Source of the DNA: Oscarella lobularis
Lineage: Eukaryota > Porifera > Homoscleromorpha > Homosclerophorida > Oscarellidae
Reading direction: 5' to 3'
NCBI RefSeq assembly: GCF_947507565.1
Contig: NC_089189.1
Span: 868,001-932,000, forward strand
Length of the DNA: 64,000 nt
Program-made: the position numbers and the translations under genes
The notes under the pieces: model-generated
The model's input: only the letters and a program-made list of their open reading frames with translations
Databases searched by the model: none
What the model was told of the DNA's origin: nothing
In this document: positions 49,113 to 58,605 of the stretch, piece after piece
Position numbering within the stretch: position 1 is the stretch's first letter
Layout of the letters: each line of letters opens with the position of its first letter

Positions 49113-49840
49113 CTGACATCAGCTCCAGCACACACTATTAAATACTCGCACACGGATGCTTGGCCCTCAAGTGAAGCTGCATGTAGTGGATAATTGCCGT
49201 TATATCCTTTGGCAAGTACGTTGGCATTGTTTTCAATAAGGATTTTACAAACGTCGATGTGCCCATTGGTAGCAGCAAAATGAAGTGGGTGGTTTCTATC
49301 ATTATCACTTGCACAAACATCCGCTCGGGCAGACGTGATCAAATACTCGCACATCGATGCGTGGCCCTTGAGTGAAGCCTCGTGTAGTAGGTGAAAGCCG
49401 TTCCTTCCCTTTGCACGTACATCTGCCTTGTTTTCAAGAAGAATTTTGCAAACGTCTACGTGTCCATTACGAGCAGCGAGGTGAATCGGTTGGCTTCCAT
49501 CCTCGTCACGCTCACTGACATCAGCTCCGGACATAATCAAAGACTCGCATACGGAGGCATGACCCATGAGCGCTGAGTCACGTAGAGTCGTCGGTGGGTA
49601 AGACTGGAAGGACATTCGCAGTGACGTTCAGCAACTTTTCGAGATCCAAATTCTACAACTCAAAGCAGAAAGCCAGTGTAAGTTCACCCACATACGGGCA
49701 GTTAAGGGAGAATCTCCGGCTTCTCCGCTTTTCTCTCTCGGATTTCCCTTGGATGAAAGTCCCTGGGCAGTGGTGCTTTTGGGAAGAGCGCCACCCTCGA
49801 TCGTTAGACATCCGCCCCTGTTGAACCCCCAAAATTTCAT
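49113..49840 (-). pseudogene. Ankyrin-repeat protein, N-terminal part (upstream of frameshift)
   Basis: Codes about 160 residues of ankyrin repeats (for example PIHLAARNGHVDVCKILLEN) that belong in front of the exon at 47172-49112. The frame stops at TAA just after GADVSA (about 49106-49108) because of the deletion. A probable acceptor, CTTCCAG at 49610-49604, starts this exon at 49603 in phase 0. Upstream a candidate first exon (49688-49840) opens with ATG AAA TTT TGG, runs 51 codons without a recognised domain and ends at TGG followed by GTGAAC, also phase 0, with an 84-base intron. The first exon is less certain than the ankyrin part; an ATG at 49615 is an alternative start. Confidence 0.65.
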
Positions 49841-50210
49841 TCTAACAATTTAGCCAGGAAACGATTGCTCCTCCCAGTAACTAAGTCATTCACTCGCCTT
49901 GGCGTACTTGCGCTATTATATCTCAGTAAAAAAGCTTTGCATTTTACTGTAGCAGTACACGCTGCCTTCCTGCAGGGCTAGTATGGGGGGAAGGACTCTT
50001 TCCGGCACGTCCTGCTATTGTAAGATGAAAGGCATGTGTCGTCTCTGACAGCGCGTTCAAAAGGACTTGAAGAACTCCGCTCCACTCTCTAAGATCTTTT
50101 TAGTGGTGTACAGAAAAATCATATCTAAAACTTTGGCATGTACCTAAATAATTCATCGCCAAGACAACGAAACGACAAAAAACAGTGTACGCATAATTCA
50201 TTTCTTTAGA
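49841..50210. other. Intergenic, no gene seen
   Basis: About 370 bases between the ankyrin gene's presumed 5' end and the 3' end of tropomodulin. It holds no satellite, no convincing ORF and no clear promoter motif. A minus-strand 3' UTR of tropomodulin and the 5' flank of the ankyrin gene must both lie here. Confidence 0.6.
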
Positions 50211-52334
50211 CTATTCGTCCTTCTTCGTCTTCTCGCTAAAAACAACGTCAAATCTTCGTTCAAAGTACTTCAAGAACGTTTTACCTTCGTCATTATTCCT
50301 AATCAAATACTTATCGATCATTTGCCGAGCACCGCCTCCTTTCACAGTCAGCCCAAGTTTCAAAAGGCCCTTATTCTTTTCCAAGTACTTGGCCACTTCC
50401 ATCTCCGTTCTCGTACCGAGAAGATTATACTGGGAGAAAAGGCAAGCAACTAAAGAACGACTACACGCGCATTATCAGTATTGATTTATACTTGATTCTC
50501 AACTCGAAACTCCTCGACCGTCTGATTCTTAAGAAGAGACTTAATCAAGACCTGTTTACCCACAAATCAAAACATAAATATATTATTGAAGTACTAAAAT
50601 GAACCACTTTACCCTGACTCCCGTTGCTGTCAATCGATTCGACTCCAAGTTAAGGACCCGAATGGTCCGGTTGCTTTCCAAGTGCTCAGCCAAAATCTGA
50701 AAGAGAAAAACGGAGACGTCCTGCTAGACTAAGAGCTTATACGACCACAGGAATAGGAAGCCAATGACGTTAACTTAGGCAACGCTAAGGCTTATTCATT
50801 AATTAATTAACTAATAACGTGGTCTGCTCTGGTGTCATAAACCTCTAACCTTCACTCTCTAACTTAGACACCCCCCATGCATGGGCTTTGATTCAGCCTC
50901 TCTACCTAAGCTTGGGACTTTTTACCTTTGCATCATCGTCGTCGAATCTTATATTTGCCAATTGGAGTTTCACCACGTGATCATTGCCGGGCAAGGCCGA
51001 GAGCAGATCGCGTCTCGCTTCGCCGTCCATGCGCGAGTGGTTGTTCAAGTTCACTTCGACGAGAGTCGCGTCGTTGTCGGCGACGCGTTGGATGACCTCA
51101 TCGGGATCCACATCGTGAGACTGAACTGGGGGAGAAGAGAATCATCACTAAAGACTGATAAAGGAAAAAAGAGAAATCGACTTCTTACGATCCTTTGTGT
51201 AGGAAAACACCATGCGAGTGCCTGAACCGGCACGATTTCGAGACGGCGCTTTCGTCGTTCGTTTGAGGCCCGTCCACACTTGATCCGTTTCATCGCAGTC
51301 GATCGCATCTATTAGAAAAAGATGATAGAGAGGGAAGAGTTCCATTGTCCCTTGTCGCTACGTCCATTACGAATACATCCCGGTATGGGTTAACCAATCA
51401 ACTCTATATAGAACGCTCAAAGCGCAGTACCAAAGCGGAGAGAGGGACCCACACTAATAATAGCCCCTTTTCCCTATAAGAAATTTCAAGCCATGTTATG
51501 AAGGCATCTTTTTTGGCCAGCCCACAGTTGGAAGACGACTATCATTATTACAGTCTACATCAGAAGATTGTGTGAGTGTGCGACCACCTCTAAGTAGATC
51601 TGCATGACTAATTATTATAAGGCTTCAGAGAGGAAGGTCGTCAGACAATAAGCGGTTCCATATTGAGACAATGCATCTACTAAGCAAAGGTGCCCAACTA
51701 CGTCGACTACGCGGGGTGCCCACCACCCTCTAGTCTAAACACATCCCAAAAAAGAAAAAACAACGATCTCACGAGAAAAACGAGACAGCATAAACTTCCA
51801 CTCTGTGTAGCCTATCGACGTAGCCCCGCCCCCACGAACATTTCCATAAGACCCCGCCCTCCCAGTCAAGACACCGAAAAAAAAAACCTCACCGGCCAAA
51901 TCGCCGATATCGTCGGCACTCATCCCGGCCAAGAGCCGATCGATTTCGTCCATATCCGTCGTCGTCGTCGTCGTCGTTCGCGGGGCGCGCGACGACGCCT
52001 TTTCGGGTCTCTTATAGACCTTGCCTCGCGTTCGCTTCTCGAACGGTATGTAATCGGCTCCCACAGTCGACGATTTCGCCTCTTCGGTCATGAAATCGCG
52101 CAGGCGAGCGCGATCGAACTCGCCCGTCGGCTCTTTCGTCGTCGACGAGCGCTGGCGATCGCGCGCGGGTAGGAGCTTGGGGAAGGCGCGCGCGCGCGCA
52201 AGAGAATCGGTCGAATTTTTCTGTCTCGCGTTTTCTTTCTTTCTGCCTACCTCCGGATCCATTTCGTCGTCGAGTTCTTTGAGTTGGTCTTCGGTGAGGT
52301 CGGCGAGCGCCGCGTCGATGTCGTCGAGATCCAT
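50211..52334 (-). CDS. TMOD: Tropomodulin (actin pointed-end capping protein)
   Basis: Seven coding exons by eye: 52251-52334, 51893-52175, 51189-51308, 50926-51125, 50613-50696, 50492-50551, 50211-50429. All junctions are GT-AG and in phase, giving 1050 bases and 349 residues, close to the roughly 350-360 usual for tropomodulins. The N-terminus DIDAALADLTEDQLKELDDE matches the first tropomyosin-binding helix; KEPTGEFDRARLRDFM lies in the first actin-binding region; MDEIDRLLAGMSADDIGDLA (residues 103-122) matches the second tropomyosin site. From about residue 165 come leucine-rich repeats, with DATLVEVNLNN, TIRVLNLESNRLTATG and GLLKLGLTVKGGGARQMIDK. There is no leiomodin-type proline/WH2 extension. 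Introns are 61-84 bases except 229 and 584. Known role: caps actin filament pointed ends with tropomyosin. A run of seven Thr (residues 95-101) comes from an ACG trinucleotide tract. Confidence 0.93.
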
Positions 52335-52915
52335 TTCTTTCGGCGAGGGGCTTCGAGGCGTCTTTTGTCTGCGAGAGCGTCTGAGGGGGGAATGTTTAGG
52401 TTTAGAGCGCGTTAACTGTATTGACTACATCTGCTAACCACTCAGCTAACCGCTTATTATTTAATCGTTCAATAACTCGCCGTGACGTAATCCGTGACAG
52501 GAAGTAAAGGCGCTAGTACGCCACATACACCAAAAGGCTTCATTCTGCGGTCACCAAAATAGAGAGATAATCTCAATCGAGCTCGAAACGAAAGTGCTCG
52601 AAACTTGCAAGCACCATACAAAGGCAACTAGAAAGCAAGAATGTCATTGTAGCAATAGAGAAGAAAAATCAAATATCAAAATTTTTCAAAGGCAACGGAA
52701 ACTGAACGAGTTTGTAGGCGAAATAATATTTAACTCATAAGCACGATGAAAATTAGAACAAAAATTTTAAAATCTAGAGAAAAAATTGTTTCCTGCTCGT
52801 TTGGCCAGCAAACGCAAATAGCAACGTATATCTAGCATCTCTCAACGACCATATAAGGAAGGAGAGATGCAGAGAATCGTTTACGCTGTGAAAAGGGGCC
52901 CCCGTTCGTACTTAC
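52335..52915 (-). other. Tropomodulin 5' UTR and probable 5' intron
   Basis: Directly upstream of the tropomodulin ATG is a good acceptor, TTCCCCCCTCAG (ending 52381), so 52335-52380 is probably UTR joined to an upstream non-coding exon. The rest (52382-52915) is AT-rich, has no ORF of note and starts on the minus strand at a donor, GAGCCTT followed by GTAAGTACG (from 52915). Confidence 0.45.
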
Positions 52916-53455
52916 AAGGCTCAATCAGAAATAGACCGTCCATCTCGTTTTCGTCTTCCTTTCCCTTCGAATAGCGTGGAAATTGGGGCGATTCGTAGAG
53001 GCGACAGAGGAAATCAGGGCGATTCCTAGCGGCGATCCTCTCTCTTCTTTCTCGTCGCTTGTCCGCGTCTTTTCTCTTGCCTGTACAAACGCAACACGTC
53101 TTCGGTCAGCGTCTTTCATGTCGAATCGGAAAGAAAAACGACGAGACTCTCGGCGTTGAGATTCGAAGCTTTTCCGGGACTTTTGCAAGCGCGCGAGAAT
53201 GGGCAGACCATGTGGAGAAAAAACGTGTTCAAACGTTAGAATCCTAATCAGAATACGAAAAACGTCATGCAGAAGTCGATCGAGCACGAGGAGCCGCCAT
53301 TGTTCAGGCGCCAAAATCGGCCACCGTACGATACCGTAAAGAACACTCGAAAAATTGGCGCGAGTTTTCTCGGCCAACCAGCCACTCGTTGCCCCGGTGA
53401 ATCGAAGACAATGCGGTCACCAACGGATATTGCATAACGATTGTATCAGCTTTCG
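52916..53455 (-). other. Candidate non-coding 5' exon of tropomodulin and intergenic promoter region
   Basis: The GTAAGT donor at 52915 implies a minus-strand exon ending at 52916. A 150-codon frame (52925-53377) is open but shows no domain, and splicing to 52380 would put its last ATG out of frame with tropomodulin, so it is treated as UTR or chance. No TATA was seen on the minus strand. On the plus side the region abuts a TATA-Inr promoter, suggesting a head-to-head arrangement. Confidence 0.35.
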
Positions 53456-53490
53456 TATAAAAGCCGCTGCGCCATGCGCACAACTTCAGT
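53456..53490 (+). promoter_or_regulatory. Plus-strand core promoter: TATA box plus initiator
   Basis: TATAAAAG at 53456-53463 and an initiator-like TTCAGTC whose A is at 53488. The first T of the TATA lies 32 bases from the A, the canonical distance. It precedes the small spliced gene at 53558-54583. Confidence 0.55.
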
Positions 53491-53557
53491 CCTGGTTAGG
53501 TGGGGAAAGCCAACGGGCGGAACCCTGGAGGTCGTCGGCGTTGGGAAAGCTTCGGTC

Positions 53558-54583
53558 ATGTCAACACTAATCGTGCTCAGCCGGTTGCCGTTCCTTGTTG
53601 AAGCTGTAAGGTGCAGTGGATGAGCGTCGCGCGAGTTCTTCTCGCGGCGCGCGAACGGCACTGGGAAGTCGTAAAGGGCTCGTTGGATGGCTTGGGTCGC
53701 GAAGCCTGACGTACCGCGCTAATACCGAGTGGGCGTCAGGCTCAGATCAGTTCACTTTCCCGCCAAAGAAACGCGTGGGGGGCCCAGTGTCTCGTGGCTG
53801 CTTCTCACTCGGCTTAGTGACCTATAGCCGAAGATAGCCCGACTTCCCAGACCAAATCATAGCACGTTGTTGATCTCTGGCTGTTGTGGACTCACGTTCG
53901 GCGCCCTCCCTCAACTCGGTAGTCCCGCTTCCTTTTAAGCGAAGGACTATGGCCTCTCTGAGGTCGCGGTGCGACGCGGTCGGGGGGGCGGTGTGGGAGA
54001 GCCGTTCTCGATCCCAGGCCGCACCGTTCGAGTTGAGCCTATGATACTACGGCTCGCTCTCAACCATTTTTGGGCTACAAAGCGTTCGAACCTCCACGCG
54101 GTGTAGCCTGGATTACGCCAATGCGAACGCAAGACAAAAAGGTACGTACGCTGACAGATTGAACAGAAATTATCTTTTCTTTTTTTAGGTTCTTTAATCA
54201 CGAAGGCATTCAGTCGAATATTGCGCGCGGTTATCGCGCACACCGCGCGCTACGCGATGCATCGATCGCTCGCCCTGGATCGCTCGCGCAGCGCGATATT
54301 TCGACGCTGACACTCGATCAATGGCGACGTTTCGGTAAGGTATGGTTTCGTCGCTCGTTTGACGCATAGACCGTTGGAAACGCCGCCGTTGATCGACCAC
54401 AAGGCGCTCGATCGTCCGTCGTACATCCGCCATATTGAAGTTGGCGCGTGATTCCGATTGCAGACTCACGCTCGCGTCGCATGGGTCCAAAAGGTACGTA
54501 ACGCGATTTCTTGGTTTCTTTTTTTAGGTCAGCGAATGCCTTCGACCGAAATTGCGGCGTTGACGAATAGCTTAGGACCCTAG
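53558..54583 (+). CDS. Small spliced gene of unknown function, IQ-like stretch
   Basis: Five exons fit splice signals and phase: 53558-53605, 54107-54141, 54189-54334, 54464-54493, 54528-54583, giving 315 bases and 104 residues. Best supported are the plus-strand introns 54142-54188 (47 bases) and 54494-54527 (34 bases): both start AAAAG followed by GTACGTA and end in TTCTTTTTTTAG. The intron 54335-54463 starts GTAAGG and ends TTGCAG. The 53606-54106 intron and its weak acceptor GGTGTAG are the least certain. The product includes HEGIQSNIARGYRAHRALRD, which resembles a calmodulin-binding IQ motif but has one residue too many before RG. TATA, Inr and an AATAAA soon after the stop bracket the gene. 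No family is recognised; it may be a short coding gene or a spliced non-coding RNA. Confidence 0.4.
53703..53742. repeat. Perfect 9-bp inverted repeat (hairpin)
   Basis: AGCCTGACG (53703-53711) and CGTCAGGCT (53734-53742) form a perfect 9-bp stem with a 22-base loop. It lies in the long first intron of the model above, in a GC-rich stretch (53620-54060) with no other identified content. No tRNA, snRNA or 5S rRNA signature was found around it. Confidence 0.55.
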
Positions 54584-54597
54584 CTTCAAGTCTAATC

Positions 54598-54612
54598 AAT
54601 AAACGAAATAAA
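54598..54612 (+). promoter_or_regulatory. Polyadenylation signals of the small plus-strand gene
   Basis: Two AATAAA hexamers (54598-54603 and 54607-54612) start 15 and 24 bases after the predicted stop at 54581-54583, a spacing consistent with a very short 3' UTR. Confidence 0.45.
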
Positions 54613-54988
54613 ACGGGTGTTCGATGCGCGAAAATATCGACGGTAGAGGAGGAAAGCGAGCTCAAATGCAACGCGGATTATCTACGCGCAAAGCCATATG
54701 CGATTAACAGTACGTAGCGCTTACCAAGATGCTTCTCTTTCATTTCCGATGTCGTCAGCTGCTTTTCTCGAATTTTAGGCATTCCACGTTTCCTTGAGGT
54801 GAGGTCTCCAACTAGGAAAATTTAATTTAATTAATTAATTAATAATTCAATTATTCACTGTGACGTGAAGGATATGTAGCCCCCATACAGAAATGGGTTG
54901 ATTTTGCGGTCACCAAAACACGATATATTCACTTGACACAACACAACGAAGAAATCTGTGCCAAAATGAATGTAGTCAATGTCCTTCC
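54613..54988. other. Intergenic between the small plus-strand gene and the first NHL-BTB gene
   Basis: Convergent 3' ends meet here. Contents are an AT-rich run of TTAATTAA repeats (about 54820-54850) and acceptor- and donor-like signals on the plus strand (TTTTAG at about 54778, GTACGT at about 54710) that could reflect an alternative 3' exon. No gene was seen. Confidence 0.4.
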
Positions 54989-56500
54989 TCACGTAATACG
55001 TCTCATGATTTCGGCTAGTAGCTCACTGCCTAGACTCGCGAATCTGTTGTAATGACAAAGTGTCCTGAAATGTTTTGCAACAAACCCAATAGCCACGTCC
55101 CTCAGCTCACGGAAGCCGAACTTGTCAGCCAAAAACAGATAATCGATGGCCGTTTCAATTGAAACTCTCCGAGCCATATAACCAATGCAGAAGTCGCGCA
55201 GACTTTCAACGAGATATCGATCCGCCAAGACGAGAATATCTGGAATGATGCGAGAATGCTTTTGAACGTCGAAGCAACCGGTGACGAGAAACGTGACGAC
55301 AGCGTAGAACGACTCGTACGTCGCGTCTTCGATGCAAATCGGAGTCGACTCACTCCCATCCGTCTTCGAACGTTCTTTCCAATTGGACGAAAACATCGCG
55401 CTGAAATACTCGCTTCGAACGCACAGGTGCGTAGCACAAACGCTAATGCGTTTTCCTTTGACGAGAAATATCGCGTTGCCGGCTGGAAGGCCGTCGCTGC
55501 CGTCAATCAACTTGGCCAAGTCGATCACCAATTTAGGATCATGGAAAGAAGAGGCCGCTAGTCTGACCCTACGAACTGTTCTCGCTTCTGTAAAGTAGAG
55601 GAATCCTGATTTCGAATCATAGAACAATGAGCGCGGTTGCTTCAGGGCAGCCAGGGCACCCCTGCCGTCAATAGAGTTCCTTTCACCCGATCCGCACACA
55701 AGCTGCAGTCCCGATGGCACGAGCATATAGATTTTATATGACCGATCGCCGACATAGACGTTGCCTTCATCATCTACGGCAATGCCGTCAATATTCTTGA
55801 AGCCTTCACAAACGGTTTCGACTTGAGAATTGACGGTGATCTTTCTTAGAGCGTTATTACATAAGTCAGCCACGTACACGGAACCGTCTGGCCCCATGGC
55901 CATTTGTCGGGGACGACAGAACTTTGCTACGCTGCAGTGGCCATCTCTGTCGCCTCGTATTTCCCTGGTTCCCGCCGCTAGTGCCACCGAAGCGGGCTCA
56001 GAATCGAGCCTCATTTCGCGGATAGTGCAATCAGAACAGGAGACAAGCAACCGTCCATCCTTTGTGTCCACAATCCCTTCTGGCTTGGTAAGTGTCACTG
56101 TGCGATTGCCTAGAGTAAACACTGTTCCGTCGCTTAATTGCACTTCCCTAATGCGCCCGCTGTTGAAATCGGTGACGTAGATAGACGATTTGGACGCTGA
56201 GACGGCGAGGCCTCTTGGACCGTCGAACTTCGCCGTCGTCGGAGAACCGTCGCGAAATCCGGCGTCTCCCTCGATTCCCGCGTAACACGAAGCTGTTCCG
56301 GACGAAGGATCGACTCTCCAGATGCAGTGTTTGTCGTTGTCGACGCAAAACACGCCTTCTTCTAGCACGACTATTCCGCAGAGTTTGGAGAACGATTTCG
56401 AACGCGAAACGGTTTCAACGAAGCCGACTATGTACGAAGAAGGCTTCCAAAGTGCAACGAACATAGCTGTCGTGCATTTCTAACCTTCGGTAGATGTCAT
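54989..56500 (-). CDS. NHL-repeat propeller + BTB domain protein, copy 1 (divergent)
   Basis: Two exons: 56485-56500 (MTSTE plus one base) and 54989-56427, with a 57-base intron having a GTTAGA donor and ACATAG acceptor; 484 residues. Residues 15-298 carry NHL-type propeller blades (for example GIVVLEEGVFCVDNDKHCIW, GLAVSASKSSIYVTDFNSGR, GPDGSVYVADLCNNALRKI). Residues about 321-423 are a BTB/POZ domain (FLVKGKRISVCATHLCVRSE, IIPDILVLADRYLVESL), followed by a short BACK-like helical tail. BTB domains commonly bind Cullin-3 and NHL propellers bind proteins or RNA, so a ubiquitin-ligase substrate adaptor is a plausible inference; no signal peptide or membrane segment is seen. An unspliced reading from an ATG at 56464 is also open in this copy only; copies 2 and 3 show the spliced start is the shared one. 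Confidence 0.85.
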
Positions 56501-56523
56501 TTACGGCCGCTTTTGGAAGAGTC

Positions 56524-56530
56524 TTTTATA
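56524..56530 (-). promoter_or_regulatory. TATA box of NHL-BTB copy 1
   Basis: TATAAAA on the minus strand, its first T exactly 30 bases upstream of the A of the first-exon ATG (56500). Just upstream is the imperfect palindrome CTAGCGCGCACTAG. Confidence 0.6.
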
Positions 56531-56765
56531 TCTAGTGCGCGCTAGACTACGCGCTGAGGTTCCGCGCAGAGCCCGTGTTTCAGAGCCAGGCATAATACAG
56601 TGTAAATAATTGTAGAAATTCAAACAGACAAGCTGGCCACAAATTTACTTGTTGAAAAGCTGTTGATTGTTAATAATTAAGCAACACTGCGTTTACTTTG
56701 AAACTGCATTAGACACACAAAACAAAAGAAATCTGCGTCAAAAAATTAACACTGTCAATTATGTT

Positions 56766-58288
56766 CTAACTTGATGATGCAATGGCTCTCACGATTTCGA
56801 CAAGTAGCTCACTACTGCCAAGACCTGCAAAGTTGTCATCACGGCACAGAGTCTTGAAATTTTTTGCAACAAACTGCAGAGCCACTTTCTTCAGCTCTCG
56901 GAAGCCAAACCTATCGGCTAAAGACAGATAATCGACAGCAGTTTCATTGGAAACTCTCCGAACCAGATGTGCGATGCAGAACTCGCGCAAACTTTCAACA
57001 AGATATCGATCCGCCAAGACGAGTATATCTGGGATGATGTGAGAATGCTTTAGAATCTCCAAGCAACCGGTGACGAGAAAAGTGATGACAGCGTCGAACG
57101 ATTCGTACGTTGCGTCTTCGATGCAAATCGGAGTAGACTCGCTTGTGTCCTTTTTGGAATATTCTTTCCAATTGGACGAAAACATGCTGCTGAAATATTC
57201 GCTTCGAACGCAGAGGAGATTCGTGCAAACACTGATGCGTTTTCCTTCGACCAAAAATATAGTGTCACCCGCTGGGAGACTGTCACTGCCGTTCATCATC
57301 TTGGCCAAGTCGATCGACAGTTTAGGATCACGAAAAGTAGAAGCCTTTACTCTGACCCTACGAACTGCGTTTGACTCTGTAAAGTAGAGGAATCCAGATT
57401 TGGAATCATAGAACAAGGATCGCGGTTCCTTCAACGAAGCTAGGGCACCGCTGCCGTCGACGGAGTTTCTTTCACCCGATCCGCACACAATTTTCATTCC
57501 TGATGGCGCAAGCACGTAGATTTTATGAGACCGATCACTGACATAGACGTTTCCTTCATCATCTACGGCGACGCCAACGGTTTTTTTAAAACCTGTGCCA
57601 ATGGTTCCAACTTCATAATCTCTGCTGATCGTTCTTATAGCACTATTATTAAAGTCGGCCACATACACAGAACCGTCTGGTCCTACGACCAGTTCATCAG
57701 GAGAATCAAATTTTGCTTCATTGCCGTGGCCATCACGGTCGCCTGCTTCACCCGAGGTACCCGCCGCCACGGACGTCGAAGCGGGTTCGGTATCGACCCG
57801 AATTTCGCGGATAGTGCAATCCCCACAGGACAATAGCAAGCGTCCATCATCTGTTGCCACAATTCCTCCTGGTTCAGGAAATCTGCAGTCGCCTAGTACA
57901 GTAGACACGGCTCCATCGCCTAATTGTACTTTTCTAATGCGGCCAGTGTCGAAATCAGTGACGTAGATAGACGATTTGGAGGCTGAGACGGCGAGGCCAT
58001 TGGGGCCGTAGAACTTCGCCGTCGTTGAAGAACCGTCGGGAAATCCGGCGTTTCCCTCGACTCCGGCGAAGCACGAGGCTGTTCCAGACGAAGGATCGAC
58101 TTTCCAGATGCAATGTTTGTCGTAGTCGGTGCAAAACACGCCTTCGTCTAGCACGACTATTCCGGAGAGTTCGGAGAACGATTGCGAACGTGAAACAGTC
58201 TCAACGAAGCCAACTAGATGCACGAAGAGACATCCAAAGTGCAACGAACATGGCTGTCCACACGCTTCTTACCTTCGGTAGATGTCAT
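56766..58288 (-). CDS. NHL-repeat propeller + BTB domain protein, copy 2
   Basis: Exons 58273-58288 and 56766-58213 with a 59-base intron (GTAAGA donor, CATCTAG acceptor); 487 residues. Same architecture as copy 1, with NHL blades such as GLAVSASKSSIYVTDFDTGR and a BTB domain with FLVEGKRISVCTNLLCVRSE. It has no usable ATG in exon 2: the ATG before the acceptor (58252-58250) runs into TGA, so the spliced 16-base exon is needed to start translation. Much closer to copies 3 and 4 than to copy 1, including flanks, so the duplication is recent. Confidence 0.88.
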
Positions 58289-58311
58289 TTACGGCCGCTT
58301 TTGGAAGAGTC

Positions 58312-58318
58312 TTTTATA
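58312..58318 (-). promoter_or_regulatory. TATA box of NHL-BTB copy 2
   Basis: Minus-strand TATAAAA with its first T 30 bases from the A of the ATG at 58288. The flanking CTAGCGCGCACTAG element is kept. A CACGTG E-box lies further upstream (about 58376), shared with copy 3 but not seen in copy 1. Confidence 0.6.
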
Positions 58319-58605
58319 TCTAGTGCGCGCTAGACTACGCGGAGATTCCGCTGAGGTTCCGCGCTAAATAAGAGCACGTGTTGGATGTTGGAGAAAATTC
58401 AGAGCCAGGCTTCGTACAGTGTAAATAATTGTAGAAATTCAAACATACAAGCTGGTCACCAAAACATGACGAATGTATTGTTGAAAAGCTGTTGATTGTT
58501 AATTAATTAACCTTAATAATTAAGCAACACTGCGTTTACTTTGAAACTGCATTAGACACACAAAACAAAGACATCCGCGTCAAAATTAACACTGTCAATT
58601 ATGCT

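Noticed and set aside
52925..53377. 150-codon minus-strand frame
   Set aside because: No domain is recognisable, the composition is low in hydrophobic structure, and splicing at 52915 would join tropomodulin out of frame; treated as probable UTR.
53446..53661. Minus-strand frame with an ankyrin-like start (HPLHLTASTRNGNR)
   Set aside because: The resemblance covers about ten residues and the stretch lies antisense to the TATA-Inr promoter; not enough for a gene call.
54060..54120. TTCGAAC resembling a tRNA T-loop
   Set aside because: No flanking T-stem, anticodon arm or acceptor stem could be paired.
55256..57966. Plus-strand and minor minus-strand frames over the NHL-BTB genes
   Set aside because: They overlap the strongly supported NHL-BTB exons in other frames and show no domain.
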